Below are positions 1 to 6,778 of a DNA stretch of 7,975 bases, piece by piece. Position 1 is the first letter of the stretch, and each line of letters starts with the position of its first letter. Made by a program: the position numbers and the translations under genes. The notes beneath the pieces were generated by a model. The model saw only the letters and a program-made list of their open reading frames with translations. It was not told the DNA's origin and ran no database searches. The DNA lies in the NCBI GenBank assembly GCA_946886325.1, contig CAMPIK010000094.1, positions 1 through 7,975 on the forward strand. The letters are read 5' to 3'. The DNA comes from an uncultured Shinella sp. GTDB lineage: Bacteria > Pseudomonadota > Alphaproteobacteria > Rhizobiales > Rhizobiaceae.

Positions 1-1170
1 CCGGTGATTGCAGGCACCGTCGCGACATCAGGCGGCCGCCTCGTCGATGTGCGGCGCAACCTCGCCATCGAAAACCTTTCGGCACGCGTCGCGCTCGACG
101 GCCGGCAGGCGCGGATCGAAAGCCTCACCGGATCGCTCGCGTCAGGCGGCAATCTCGCAGCCTCCGGCACCGTCGGCATCCAGCCGGGCTCCGGCTATCC
201 GGCAAACCTCACGGTGCAGCTGCGCGACATCACCTATGTCGACGGAACGCTGGTGACGGCCAATCTCGGCGGGGAATTGAAAGTGACGGGGCCGCTCCTG
301 TCCTCGCCGGTGCTCGGCGGCCAAATCCGCATCGCCAAGGCGGCGATCACCATTCCGCAGAAGCTCCCGTCCAGCCTGTCGGAGATCGACATCAAGCATC
401 GAAACGCCCCTGCCGACGTCCGCCAGATGGCGAATGATCTCAAGGCGGACGAGCCGGCGGATGGGGCCGGGCCAGGCATCGGGCTGAACCTCACCGTCAA
501 TGCGCCGAGCCAGATCTTCGTGCGCGGGCGCGGCATTGATGCCGAACTCGGCGGCAGCCTGACGATTACCGGCACCTCCTCCAATCCCAACGTCTCCGGC
601 GGCTTCACGCTGCGGCGCGGCCGTCTTGATATCCTTGCCAAGAGGCTGGATTTCACAAGCGGCACGATCGGTTTTGGCGGCGGCCTGATCCCGACGATCA
701 ATCTCGTCGCATCCACGACGGCCGGCGCCACGTCGATATCGGTGACCGTGTCCGGTCTTGCCAACAATCCGAACGTCGCGTTTTCCTCGTCGCCGGCCCT
801 GCCGCAGGACGAGATCCTCGCGCAGCTCATCTTCAACCGTTCCATGACGAACCTGTCGGCTATCCAGATTGCGCAGCTGGCGAGCGCCGTCAGCCAGCTC
901 GCGGGCGGGCGCGGCGGCGGCCTGCTCGACGGGCTGCGCAGCAAGCTCGGCGTGGACGATCTCGACATCACAACGGATGCGGAAGGCCGCGCGGAAGTGA
1001 CTGCCGGCAAGTATCTCAACAAGCGCACCTACCTTGAACTCAGCCAGGACTCGGAGTCGGGCGGCGGCAAGGCGGCCATCAATCTGGACATCGGCCGCGG
1101 CGTAAAGCTGCGCGGCGAAGCGGGCACCAACGGCGGCGCGGCAGGCATCTTCTACGAAAAGGAATATTGA
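1..1170 (+). CDS. tamB: Translocation and assembly module protein TamB, C-terminal part (5' end outside window)
   Basis: The reading frame is open from base 1 (frame 1, 389 residues visible) and stops with TGA at 1168-1170, so this is the 3' part of a larger gene; family members usually exceed 1000 residues. TamB is an inner-membrane-anchored periplasmic protein with a long beta-helical groove that works with the outer-membrane protein TamA in outer-membrane protein assembly and/or lipid transport. The visible part shows the repetitive short beta-strand pattern (alternating hydrophobic residues, many Gly/Asn/Thr) of the TamB C-terminal domain (DUF490). Diagnostic pieces are PALPQDEILAQLIF at about residues 265-278, the following Ser/Ala/Leu/Gly-rich helix, LGVDDLDI near residue 320, and an aromatic terminal FYEKEY. 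No frameshift is visible. It converges on the Lrp gene with a 7-bp gap. tamA would be expected upstream but is outside the window. Family assignment is secure. Confidence 0.93.
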   Translation, partial: PVIAGTVATSGGRLVDVRRNLAIENLSARVALDGRQARIESLTGSLASGGNLAASGTVGIQPGSGYPANLTVQLRDITYVDGTLVTANLGGELKVTGPLLSSPVLGGQIRIAKAAITIPQKLPSSLSEIDIKHRNAPADVRQMANDLKADEPADGAGPGIGLNLTVNAPSQIFVRGRGIDAELGGSLTITGTSSNPNVSGGFTLRRGRLDILAKRLDFTSGTIGFGGGLIPTINLVASTTAGATSISVTVSGLANNPNVAFSSSPALPQDEILAQLIFNRSMTNLSAIQIAQLASAVSQLAGGRGGGLLDGLRSKLGVDDLDITTDAEGRAEVTAGKYLNKRTYLELSQDSESGGGKAAINLDIGRGVKLRGEAGTNGGAAGIFYEKEY

Positions 1171-1172
1171 GC

Positions 1173-1191
1173 GCGGCCTATGCGAGGCCGC
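1173..1191. terminator. Possible bidirectional hairpin between the convergent tamB and Lrp-type genes
   Basis: A 7-bp stem, GCGGCCT (1173-1179) with AGGCCGC (1185-1191), encloses the 5-nt loop ATGCG. It lies just after the tamB stop and covers the stop codon (TAG, complement of 1178-1180) of the minus-strand regulator. On the minus strand the stem is followed by a moderately T-rich stretch (complement of about 1155-1170); on the plus strand there is no clear T-tract. It may therefore serve the regulator better than tamB. The call rests only on base pairing and position. Confidence 0.4.
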
Positions 1192-1618
1192 TCTTGCTCG
1201 TCTTGAGGAGAATGTTCGTCTCGGTCACCGTGATGCCGTCGATCAGGCGGATGCGGCGCAGCGTCTCGTCGAAGGTGCCGAGATCCTTGTCCTCCAGTTC
1301 CGCAATGAAATCCCAGCGCCCGTTGGTCGAATGAAGCGCGCGCACCTGCGGCAGGCCGCGAAGCTGCGTGGCGACCCGGTCGGCCATCTTGCCGTGGACC
1401 TCGATCATCACGATGGCGCGCACGCCGCTTCCGGTCAGTTCGGCGCCCGTCCGGATGGTGAAGGCGGCGATCGTTCCCGACTGGAGAAGCCGGTCGATCC
1501 GCGCCGCCACCGTGGCGCGCGACGCACCCGTCATCGCCGCCAGCGACGACACCGGTATGCGCGCATTGTGCCTGAGCGCGCTGATCAGCGCATGATCGAG
1601 GTCGTCGAGACTGACCAT
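1178..1618 (-). CDS. Lrp/AsnC-family transcriptional regulator, divergent to the arginase operon
   Basis: The 146-residue product has the usual Lrp/AsnC length and layout. An N-terminal winged helix-turn-helix spans about residues 4-50: LDDLDHALISALRHNARIPV is the first helix region, and SSLAAMTGASRATVAARIDR contains the recognition helix. A C-terminal RAM ligand-binding/oligomerisation domain spans about residues 62-140 (IVMIEVHGK strand, TNGRWDFIAEL core, GITVTETNILLK final strand). Such proteins form dimers, octamers or higher assemblies that bind and bend promoter DNA in response to amino acids. The gene is transcribed away from rocF-rocD with 139 bp between start codons, the classic position for a local regulator of that operon. 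By analogy with Lrp-type regulators of arginine catabolism in other alphaproteobacteria, arginine or ornithine is the likely effector; this is inference. The ATG at 1616-1618 is chosen because the nearest upstream ATG is out of frame. Its Shine-Dalgarno is weak. Confidence 0.92.
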   Translation of the reverse strand: MVSLDDLDHALISALRHNARIPVSSLAAMTGASRATVAARIDRLLQSGTIAAFTIRTGAELTGSGVRAIVMIEVHGKMADRVATQLRGLPQVRALHSTNGRWDFIAELEDKDLGTFDETLRRIRLIDGITVTETNILLKTSKSGLA

Positions 1619-1757
1619 AATGTATCGGCGGCCTTTTCATTTTGCAGAATCTTTGCGTCTTTCTGACGGTTTTTCTGCTTTTTGCCAACAGGCTGGCGCG
1701 GCATAATCATTGAAAGACCGGCAAGACCCGGCGCGAACGCAAACCTGCGGGGATACC
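1619..1757. promoter_or_regulatory. Divergent promoter/operator region between the Lrp-type regulator and arginase
   Basis: This 139-bp gap must hold both promoters. Its regulator-proximal half carries six short T-tracts on the plus strand at about 1634-1637, 1640-1643, 1652-1654, 1660-1662, 1670-1674 and 1679-1683. Several are spaced close to one helical turn, as in intrinsically curved DNA, a common setting for Lrp-type regulators. A possible arginase -10 is CATAAT at 1702-1707. The best -35-like sequence, TTGCCA at 1682-1687, leaves only 14 bp, so the promoter assignment is weak. No clear Lrp consensus box is recognisable. Confidence 0.5.
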
Positions 1758-2693
1758 ATGGCAACGACAATGAAGAAGATCGCGCTGATCGGCGCGCCGC
1801 TCGAAGAAGGCTCCGGCCGCCGCGGCTGCGCGATGGGGCCGGCGGCCCTGCGCATCGCGGAAATCGAAAGCACGCTCGCCGCCCTCGGCCACACCGTGAC
1901 CGACGAGGGTGACGTGCGTCCGATGCCCGCCCGTGACCTTGCCAATCACAAGGGCGCCAACAACCTGCAGACCGTCGGCGCCTTCACGCGCGAACTCGAT
2001 CGCGCCGTGCACGAGGCGGCACGCACCGGCCAGGTCCCGGTGATCCTCGGCGGCGATCACGCCCTTTCCATGGGCTCCGTCTCCGGCATGGCGCGCCACG
2101 CGGCCGAGCAGAACCGCCCGCTCTTCGTGCTCTGGCTCGATGCCCACGCAGATTTCAACTCGCCCGAGACCTCGCCCTCCGGCAACATGCACGGCATGCC
2201 GGTCGCCTTCTTCTGCGGCAGGGCCGAGTTCGCGCCGATCCTCGACAGGGATCGTCCGCTGGTCGATCCGAAACAGGTCTTCCAGATCGGCATCCGCTCC
2301 GTCGATGCGCGCGAGCGCGAGGAAATCGCGACGGCAGGCGTCAATGTCTACGACATGCGCGCCATCGACGAGACCGGCATGGCGCATATCATGCACGAGG
2401 TCATCGCAACCGTGAAAGCGGCCAACGGTCTGCTGCATGTCAGCCTCGATGTCGATTTCCTCGATCCGGACTTCGCCCCCGGCGTCGGCACGACCGTTCC
2501 CGGCGGCGCGACTTTCCGCGAGGCGCACCTGATCATGGAAATGCTCTGCGACAGCGGCCTCGTCGCCTCGCTCGATCTTGTCGAACTGAACCCGTTCCTC
2601 GACGACCGCGGCAAGAGCGCCCGCATTCTCGTCGAACTCACCGCAAGCCTGTTCGGCCGCCGCATTCTCGACCGGCCGACGCGCAGCGCCTGA
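1758..2693 (+). CDS. rocF: Arginase (L-arginine amidinohydrolase)
   Basis: The 311-residue cytosolic enzyme hydrolyses L-arginine to L-ornithine and urea with a binuclear manganese centre. All metal ligands of the ureohydrolase fold are visible: H101 in GGDHALSMG (98-106), D128, H130 and D132 in DAHADFNSP (128-136), and D231 and D233 in SLDVDFLDP. GNMHGMP (142-148) supplies the catalytic H145, and E276 in DLVELNP matches the guanidinium-binding glutamate. The numbering is almost that of animal arginases, and the GNMHG and DPDFAPGVGTTVPGG segments favour arginase over agmatinase. The start at 1758 is preferred because GGGGA (1749-1753) lies 4 nt upstream; an in-frame ATG at 1770 is less well placed. 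It is the first gene of an operon with rocD 21 bp downstream and is probably controlled by the divergent Lrp-type protein. The symbol argI or arcA is also used for this enzyme. Confidence 0.96.
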   Translation: MATTMKKIALIGAPLEEGSGRRGCAMGPAALRIAEIESTLAALGHTVTDEGDVRPMPARDLANHKGANNLQTVGAFTRELDRAVHEAARTGQVPVILGGDHALSMGSVSGMARHAAEQNRPLFVLWLDAHADFNSPETSPSGNMHGMPVAFFCGRAEFAPILDRDRPLVDPKQVFQIGIRSVDAREREEIATAGVNVYDMRAIDETGMAHIMHEVIATVKAANGLLHVSLDVDFLDPDFAPGVGTTVPGGATFREAHLIMEMLCDSGLVASLDLVELNPFLDDRGKSARILVELTASLFGRRILDRPTRSA

Positions 2694-2704
2694 AACAGTC
2701 ATCC

Positions 2705-2710
2705 GGAGGA
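2705..2710 (+). promoter_or_regulatory. Strong ribosome binding site of rocD
   Basis: GGAGGA lies 4 nt before the rocD ATG at 2715, inside the 21-bp gap after the arginase stop. It is a near-perfect Shine-Dalgarno and much stronger than the one before arginase, so rocD can be translated independently of its upstream neighbour. Confidence 0.8.
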
Positions 2711-2714
2711 CCCC

Positions 2715-3920
2715 ATGAGCCCGTCGACCGCCAGCCTGATCGCAACCGAACATCGCCTCGGAGCGCACAACTACAAGCCCATCGACGTGGTGCTGTCGCG
2801 GGGCGAAGGCGTCTATGTCTGGGATGTCGACGGCAATCGCTATCTCGACTGCCTCTCGGCCTATTCCGCCGTCAACCAGGGCCATTGCCATCCGAAGATC
2901 ATGGCGGCGATGATCGAGCAGGCGGGCAAGCTGACGCTGACCTCGCGCGCCTTCCGCAACGACCAGCTCGCGCATTTCTACGAGGAGATCGCAGCACTCA
3001 CCGGATCGCACAAGATCCTGCCGATGAACTCCGGCGCCGAGGCCGTCGAGACGGCGATCAAGGCCGTGCGCAAGTGGGGCTACGAGGTCAAGGGCGTTGC
3101 GGAGAACAAGGCGGAGATCATCGTCTGCTCCGACAACTTCCATGGCCGCACGATGGGCATCGTCGGCTTCTCGACCGATCCGGACGCGCGCACCGGTTTC
3201 GGCCCCTTTGCACCGGGTTTCCGCACCGTGCCCTATGGCGATCTCGAAGCCTTCCGCGCCGCGATCAACGAAAACACCGTCGCCTTCCTGATCGAACCGA
3301 TCCAGGGCGAAGCCGGCGTCATCATACCGCCCGCGGGCTACATGCCGTCCGTGCGCCAACTCTGCACAGAGCACGGCATCACGCTGATCCTCGACGAAAT
3401 CCAGACCGGCCTCGGCCGCACCGGCAAGCTTCTGGCCGAAGAGCACGAAGGCATCGAGGCGGACGTGACGCTCGTCGGAAAGGCGCTTTCAGGCGGCTTC
3501 TATCCGGTTTCCGCGGTGCTCTCGAACACCGAAGTCCTCGGCGTCCTGAAGCCCGGACAGCACGGATCGACCTTCGGCGGCAATCCGCTTGCCTGCGCCA
3601 TCGCCCGTGCCGCGCTTCGCGTGCTAACGGAAGAAGACATGATCGGCAATTCCGCCCGGATGGGGGAGCGGTTCCAGCAGGGGCTGACGGGCATCCGCTC
3701 GAACATCATCAAGGACGTGCGCGGCCGCGGCCTGATGCTCGCCGTCGAACTCGATCCGGCTGCCGGCGGGGCGCGCAAATATTGCGAGGCGCTGAAGGAA
3801 CGCGGCATCCTGGCCAAGGATACCCACGGCCACACGATCCGCATCGCACCACCGCTCGTCATCACGCCGGAACAAGTCGACTGGGCGGTCGAGCAGTTCG
3901 AGACCGTCCTGCGAGACTGA
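2715..3920 (+). CDS. rocD: Ornithine aminotransferase (ornithine--oxo-acid transaminase)
   Basis: This 401-residue class-III (fold type I) PLP aminotransferase transfers the delta-amino group of ornithine to 2-oxoglutarate, giving glutamate-5-semialdehyde and glutamate. Visible active-site elements are SGAEA (106-110, phosphate binding), NFHGRT (141-146, cofactor stacking and substrate Arg), IEPIQGE, D227 in [12 protein letters not shown] (pairs with the PLP ring nitrogen), K256 in GKALSGG (Schiff-base lysine) and HGSTFGGNP. The segment [15 protein letters not shown] and the later KWGYEVKG closely resemble true ornithine aminotransferases, including animal ones, and separate it from acetylornithine or GABA aminotransferases. 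Length is normal and no defect is visible. Pairing with arginase makes a complete arginine-to-glutamate-semialdehyde route; the remaining step to glutamate would need a dehydrogenase (PutA or RocA type) encoded elsewhere. A hairpin terminator follows 10 bp after the stop. Confidence 0.95.
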   Translation: MSPSTASLIATEHRLGAHNYKPIDVVLSRGEGVYVWDVDGNRYLDCLSAYSAVNQGHCHPKIMAAMIEQAGKLTLTSRAFRNDQLAHFYEEIAALTGSHKILPMNSGAEAVETAIKAVRKWGYEVKGVAENKAEIIVCSDNFHGRTMGIVGFSTDPDARTGFGPFAPGFRTVPYGDLEAFRAAINENTVAFLIEPIQGEAGVIIPPAGYMPSVRQLCTEHGITLILDEIQTGLGRTGKLLAEEHEGIEADVTLVGKALSGGFYPVSAVLSNTEVLGVLKPGQHGSTFGGNPLACAIARAALRVLTEEDMIGNSARMGERFQQGLTGIRSNIIKDVRGRGLMLAVELDPAAGGARKYCEALKERGILAKDTHGHTIRIAPPLVITPEQVDWAVEQFETVLRD

Positions 3921-3930
3921 AGCAAGGGCC

Positions 3931-3961
3931 GCGGCGTCCGTCCGATTGCGACGGACGCCGC
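3931..3961 (+). terminator. Intrinsic-type terminator after rocD
   Basis: A perfect 12-bp stem (3931-3942 with 3950-3961) encloses the 7-nt loop CGATTGC. The downstream sequence is not an immediate T-run, but TTTTATTTTAT follows at about 3987-3997. The strength of the stem and its position 10 bp after the rocD stop make it the end of the arginine operon. Confidence 0.75.
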
Positions 3962-4005
3962 AGCCTTTGGCCAAAATTGGGTACTGTTTTATTTTATAAC
4001 TTTCC

Positions 4006-4023
4006 TTGTCGACTTAACGACAA
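4006..4023. repeat. Inverted repeat in the receptor 1 upstream region
   Basis: TTGTCG and CGACAA pair perfectly around the 6-nt centre ACTTAA. It lies in the AT-rich stretch where the promoter of the first chemoreceptor is expected, so it could be an operator; it could also be chance. Confidence 0.35.
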
Positions 4024-4207
4024 AGTTAAACTTCTGTTTAGGCAAACCCCCGATATCTAGCACCCATGCGCATCCGGCAACGGAGCATGATGCGGCGCAT
4101 GCGGGCCGGTGAAGGCCAGGCCGTCGCTGACGGTCCAATTTCCAAGAGCGTGGTGCACACGCTTCAACGACTTCCATCGACAGAAATTCATGGCGACGCC
4201 GGCAAGC

Positions 4208-4225
4208 GCGCCGGCCGGCGCCGGC
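4208..4225. repeat. Overlapping GC-only palindromes in the 5' leader of receptor 1
   Basis: The palindrome at 4208-4221 (14 bp) overlaps another at 4214-4225 (12 bp). They sit about 30-50 nt upstream of the receptor start, and in RNA they could form two mutually exclusive short GC hairpins before the ribosome binding site. Given the high GC of the window, function is uncertain. Confidence 0.35.
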
Positions 4226-4247
4226 TGCGATTCTGCGTCCGACCAAA

Positions 4248-4253
4248 AGAGGA
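4248..4253 (+). promoter_or_regulatory. Ribosome binding site that fixes the start of receptor 1
   Basis: AGAGGA lies 4 nt before the ATG at 4258-4260. The in-frame upstream ATG at 4066 has no comparable Shine-Dalgarno, and the family-like sequence begins only after 4258, so this site decides the start. Confidence 0.75.
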
Positions 4254-4257
4254 CATT

Positions 4258-6051
4258 ATGGGCAGGACTCTCTTTTCATTCGGCGGCGGTGCGGCACGCG
4301 TGCTCGCGGCCCTCGACCGTTCACAGGCCATCATCACCTTCGATCTCAAGGGCAACATTCTCTCCGCCAATGCCGCCTTCTGCGAAGCGATGGGCTACAA
4401 GGCGGAAGAAATCGTCGGCAAACATCACCGCATGTTCGTCGATCCCGCGGACATATCGGAAGCCGACTATGCCGCGTTCTGGCAGAGACTCGGCGAAGGC
4501 ACTTTCGATTCCGGCGAATTCCGCCGGCTCGGCAAGGGCGGCCGCGAGGTCTGGATACAGGCCTCCTACAACCCCGTGCTGCGTGGCGGGCGCCCCTATC
4601 AGGTCGTCAAGATCGCCAGCGACATCACGGCCGCCAAATGCCGCAGCGTCGAGGACAAGGGCAAGCTGGACGCGCTCTCCCGGTCGCAGGCCGTCATCGA
4701 ATTCACGCCGAATGGCGACATCCTGACAGCAAACGAGAATTTCCTCGAGACGCTCGGCTACAGGCTCGAGGAGATCAAGGGACGCCATCACGCGATGTTC
4801 TGCGATCCGCAGTTCTGCGCCAGCACCGAATATGCAAGGTTCTGGGAAAGGCTGCGCAAGGGCGAATTCATCGCCGCCGAATTTCCCCGCATCGGCAAGA
4901 ACGGCCGTAAGGTCGTCATCCAGGCCTCCTACAATCCGATCCTCGACGCCCGCGGTCGGGTCGTGAAGGTGGTGAAATTCGCAACCGATGTCACCGGCCG
5001 GGTGAGCGCCGTCGAGCAACTGGGCGGCGCGCTCCAGGCTCTTGCCGAGGGCGATCTCACCATGAAGATCGCGACATCGTTTCCGCCGACGCTCGAACAA
5101 TTGCGCCACGATTTCAACGACGCGACAGATCGTCTGAACGGCGCGATCAGCGTCGTCGCGCAGAATGCGACGGCGATCAAATCCGGCTCCAACGAAGTCC
5201 GCGGCGCCGCCGACGATCTGTCGCGCCGCACGGAACAGCAGGCATCCTCCGTCGAGGAGACCGCTGCCGCACTCGAACAGATATCGACTGCCGTCAGCGA
5301 TTCCAGCCGCCGCGCCGACGAGGCCGGCGCACTGGTCGTCGAAGCGCGGAGGAATGCCGAACATTCCGGCGCCGTCGTTGGCAAGGCCGTTGCCGCCATG
5401 GGCGCGATCGAATCCTCCTCGCGCGAGATTTCCAACATCATCGGCGTGATCGACGAGATCGCCTTCCAGACCAACCTTCTGGCGCTGAACGCCGGCGTCG
5501 AGGCTGCCCGTGCGGGCGAGGCGGGCAAGGGCTTTGCGGTGGTGGCGCAGGAAGTGCGCGAACTGGCGCAACGCTCCGCCAATGCCGCCAAGGAGATCAA
5601 GACGCTGATCAACACCTCCGGCGAACAGGTTCGCGCCGGCGTCGCACTCGTCGGCGAGACGGGGACGTCCCTCGAAAAGATCGTCGATCAGGTTAAGCAA
5701 ATAAACACCAATGTAACGGCAATCGTCGAAGCGGCACGCGAACAGGCGACAGGTTTGAAAGAAATTAACCAGGCCGTGAATACGATGGACCAAGGTACGC
5801 AGCAGAACGCCGCGATGGTCGAACAATCCACGGCCGCGAGCCATGGCCTGGCACGGGAGGCAGATGCCCTCTTCCAGGTCGTGTCGCAGTTCAGGATCGA
5901 TGCGGGCGGTTCGGTTGCGCGGATGTCGGATGTCCACCGCGGGTCCGAAACCGGTCCGTCGCCTTCCCCGACGAATGTTCGTCGGCCGGCGCGTGCCATG
6001 AGCGGTCAAACAGCAGCGGCGCTGCGACAGGACAACTGGGAAGAATTCTGA
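4258..6051 (+). CDS. Soluble methyl-accepting chemotaxis protein, PAS-PAS-HAMP-MCP, with C-terminal NWEEF
   Basis: The 597-residue chemoreceptor has no signal peptide or hydrophobic segment long enough to cross the membrane, so it is probably cytosolic. PAS1 spans about residues 20-125 and PAS2 about 141-247, an internal duplication with a 121-residue period. Each has a G-x-HH-x-MF-x-DP core (H56-H57 and H177-H178). A HAMP-like segment follows (about 255-300, [10 protein letters not shown]), then the coiled-coil signalling domain (about 305-560) with the CheA/CheW-binding tip at about 395-426 ([21 protein letters not shown]). A flexible Ser/Pro/Arg-rich tail ends in NWEEF (593-597), resembling the CheR/CheB-tethering NWETF of enterobacterial receptors. 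The layout matches rhizobial McpY and Pseudomonas BdlA types. PAS ligands such as heme, FAD or a metabolite are possible but unproven. PAS2 has Val220 where the other three PAS units in the window have Trp. The stop overlaps the cheW start. Confidence 0.95.
   Translation: MGRTLFSFGGGAARVLAALDRSQAIITFDLKGNILSANAAFCEAMGYKAEEIVGKHHRMFVDPADISEADYAAFWQRLGEGTFDSGEFRRLGKGGREVWIQASYNPVLRGGRPYQVVKIASDITAAKCRSVEDKGKLDALSRSQAVIEFTPNGDILTANENFLETLGYRLEEIKGRHHAMFCDPQFCASTEYARFWERLRKGEFIAAEFPRIGKNGRKVVIQASYNPILDARGRVVKVVKFATDVTGRVSAVEQLGGALQALAEGDLTMKIATSFPPTLEQLRHDFNDATDRLNGAISVVAQNATAIKSGSNEVRGAADDLSRRTEQQASSVEETAAALEQISTAVSDSSRRADEAGALVVEARRNAEHSGAVVGKAVAAMGAIESSSREISNIIGVIDEIAFQTNLLALNAGVEAARAGEAGKGFAVVAQEVRELAQRSANAAKEIKTLINTSGEQVRAGVALVGETGTSLEKIVDQVKQINTNVTAIVEAAREQATGLKEINQAVNTMDQGTQQNAAMVEQSTAASHGLAREADALFQVVSQFRIDAGGSVARMSDVHRGSETGPSPSPTNVRRPARAMSGQTAAALRQDNWEEF
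6038..6043 (+). promoter_or_regulatory. cheW ribosome binding site embedded in the NWEEF codons
   Basis: GGGAAG within the codons for Trp-Glu-Glu of the receptor tail lies 7 nt upstream of the cheW ATG at 6051. The same bases thus plausibly encode the tether motif and act as Shine-Dalgarno for the next gene. Confidence 0.5.
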
Positions 6052-6527
6052 TGACGACGATCAAGACGGCCGGAGTTTCCGGCGAATCCCTGGAAATCAT
6101 CGCCTTCCGGCTTCACGAACAGGAATTCTGCGTGAAGACGACGACGATCCGTGAAATCCGCGGCTGGGCGCCATCGACCCCCATCCCGCACTCGCCGGCC
6201 GATGTCATCGGCGTGATGAACCTGCGCGGCACGGTCATCCCGATCATCGACCTCGCCCATAAGCTCGGCATGAAGAGCACCGAGGCCAACGAACGCAGCG
6301 CGATCGTCGTCGCCGAAGTGCACAGCATGGTCGTCGGCCTCGTCGTCGACCGGGTGTCGGATATCCTGACCATCGGTGCCGACCAGATCCAGCCGGTTCC
6401 GGAAGTCACGACGTCGTTCGACAAGGTCTATGCGGAAGGCATCATCGCCCACGAAAACGGCATGATCTGCTTCCTCAACCTTTCGCGCATGTTCAAGGAG
6501 CGCGACATCGAAGATCTGGCCGCCTGA
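6051..6527 (+). CDS. cheW: Chemotaxis coupling protein CheW
   Basis: The 158-residue product is a single CheW-like (SH3-type beta barrel) domain of typical length. CheW bridges chemoreceptor tips and the P5 domain of the CheA kinase in cytoplasmic signalling arrays. Visible family marks are the N-terminal strand EIIAFRLHEQEFCVKT (15-30), then REIRGW, VIGVMNLRGTVIPIIDL (52-68, the most conserved CheW block, with NLRG at 57-60), VVGLVVDRVSDIL (94-106) and the closing helix region ICFLNLSRMF. The start codon shares its A with the receptor stop (TGATG at 6049-6053), which indicates translational coupling and near-equal production of both proteins. A CheA gene is not in the window, so this CheW either serves a main che cluster elsewhere or is an auxiliary coupling protein for the adjacent receptors. 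A strong terminator follows 27 bp after the stop. Confidence 0.96.
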   Translation: MTTIKTAGVSGESLEIIAFRLHEQEFCVKTTTIREIRGWAPSTPIPHSPADVIGVMNLRGTVIPIIDLAHKLGMKSTEANERSAIVVAEVHSMVVGLVVDRVSDILTIGADQIQPVPEVTTSFDKVYAEGIIAHENGMICFLNLSRMFKERDIEDLAA

Positions 6528-6554
6528 CGGCCACCCACCCGACATCAGTCTCCA

Positions 6555-6594
6555 GCAAGGAAGCCGTCCGCGACATCGCGGGCGGCTTCCTTGC
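6555..6594 (+). terminator. Strong hairpin terminator after cheW
   Basis: An 18-bp stem (6555-6572 with 6577-6594) with one G-U wobble closes on the 4-nt loop ACAT. It begins 27 bp after the cheW stop and is followed by only a short T-run (GTTTCGG). It separates the receptor 1-cheW unit from receptor 2. Confidence 0.8.
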
Positions 6595-6674
6595 GTTTCG
6601 GCCCGGATGGACCGTCTCCGGCGCAACGAGCTACAACCTATAAATGTATTTCCGATTCGATCTTCCGCATACCA

Positions 6675-6687
6675 TGACGTAACGTCA
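6675..6687. repeat. Palindrome TGACGT-A-ACGTCA, possible operator
   Basis: Two perfect 6-bp half-sites flank a single central A. The sequence has the form of a dimeric regulator site and lies about 40 bp upstream of the TATAAT at 6725-6730. No known rhizobial regulator box is recognised. Confidence 0.4.
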
Positions 6688-6724
6688 GATGGGCGCACGC
6701 CAAGAATCACGTAAGTTATTGTAA

Positions 6725-6730
6725 TATAAT
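6725..6730 (+). promoter_or_regulatory. Candidate -10 hexamer TATAAT for receptor 2
   Basis: This is a perfect sigma-70-type -10 in an AT-rich stretch, 242 bp before the receptor start. No matching TTGAC-type -35 lies at the usual distance, so it could be an activator-dependent promoter or a chance match. Confidence 0.3.
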
Positions 6731-6761
6731 ACATCCAAATAGTAATGACACCCCGTATACC

Positions 6762-6778
6762 GACTGTTAAGACTGTTA
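6762..6778. repeat. Tandem direct repeat of GACTGTTA
   Basis: Two identical 8-mers (6762-6769 and 6771-6778) are separated by one A, giving a 9-bp period. They lie downstream of the candidate -10 and could be adjacent half-sites for a regulator. Confidence 0.4.

Larger units (their letters stand above)
3962..4257 (+). promoter_or_regulatory. Gene-free leader upstream of the first chemoreceptor
   Basis: No credible gene lies here. The first part (about 3975-4060) is AT-rich and should hold the promoter, but I cannot assign a convincing -35/-10 pair. It contains the inverted repeat TTGTCG (4006-4011) / CGACAA (4018-4023) around ACTTAA, with outer arms AACT (3998-4001) / AGTT (4024-4027). From about 4066 to 4257 the receptor frame stays open, but the encoded peptide is Arg-rich and without similarity to the family N-terminus, so it is read as untranslated leader. 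Overlapping GC-only palindromes occupy 4208-4225. Confidence 0.5.

Noticed and set aside
1710..1757. In-frame 16-codon upstream extension of arginase
   Set aside because: The extra residues do not resemble arginase N-termini, and the ATG at 1758 has a GGGGA site 4 nt upstream and gives family-like numbering of the metal ligands.
1707..3446. Long minus-strand open frame of 579 codons antisense to arginase and rocD
   Set aside because: It is a shadow frame caused by high third-position GC; its product is rich in Asp, His, Ala and Arg with no domain-like pattern, and the opposite strand encodes two certain enzymes.
3966..3980. TTTGGCCAAA palindrome followed by AATTGG after the rocD terminator
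   Set aside because: It is short and next to the terminator, and no partner element or recognised box supports a regulatory role.
2885..4060. Plus-strand 391-codon frame overlapping rocD in another phase
   Set aside because: It is the +1/+2 shadow of rocD, very rich in Arg/His/Pro, and runs through the terminator hairpin.
4066..4257. In-frame 64-codon N-terminal extension of receptor 1
   Set aside because: It lacks a good Shine-Dalgarno, encodes an Arg-rich sequence unlike the family, and a well-spaced AGAGGA precedes the ATG at 4258, where family-like sequence begins.
4321..6009. Minus-strand open frame of 562 codons antisense to receptor 1
   Set aside because: It mirrors the receptor coding frame, has repeat-like low-complexity composition and no recognisable motif.
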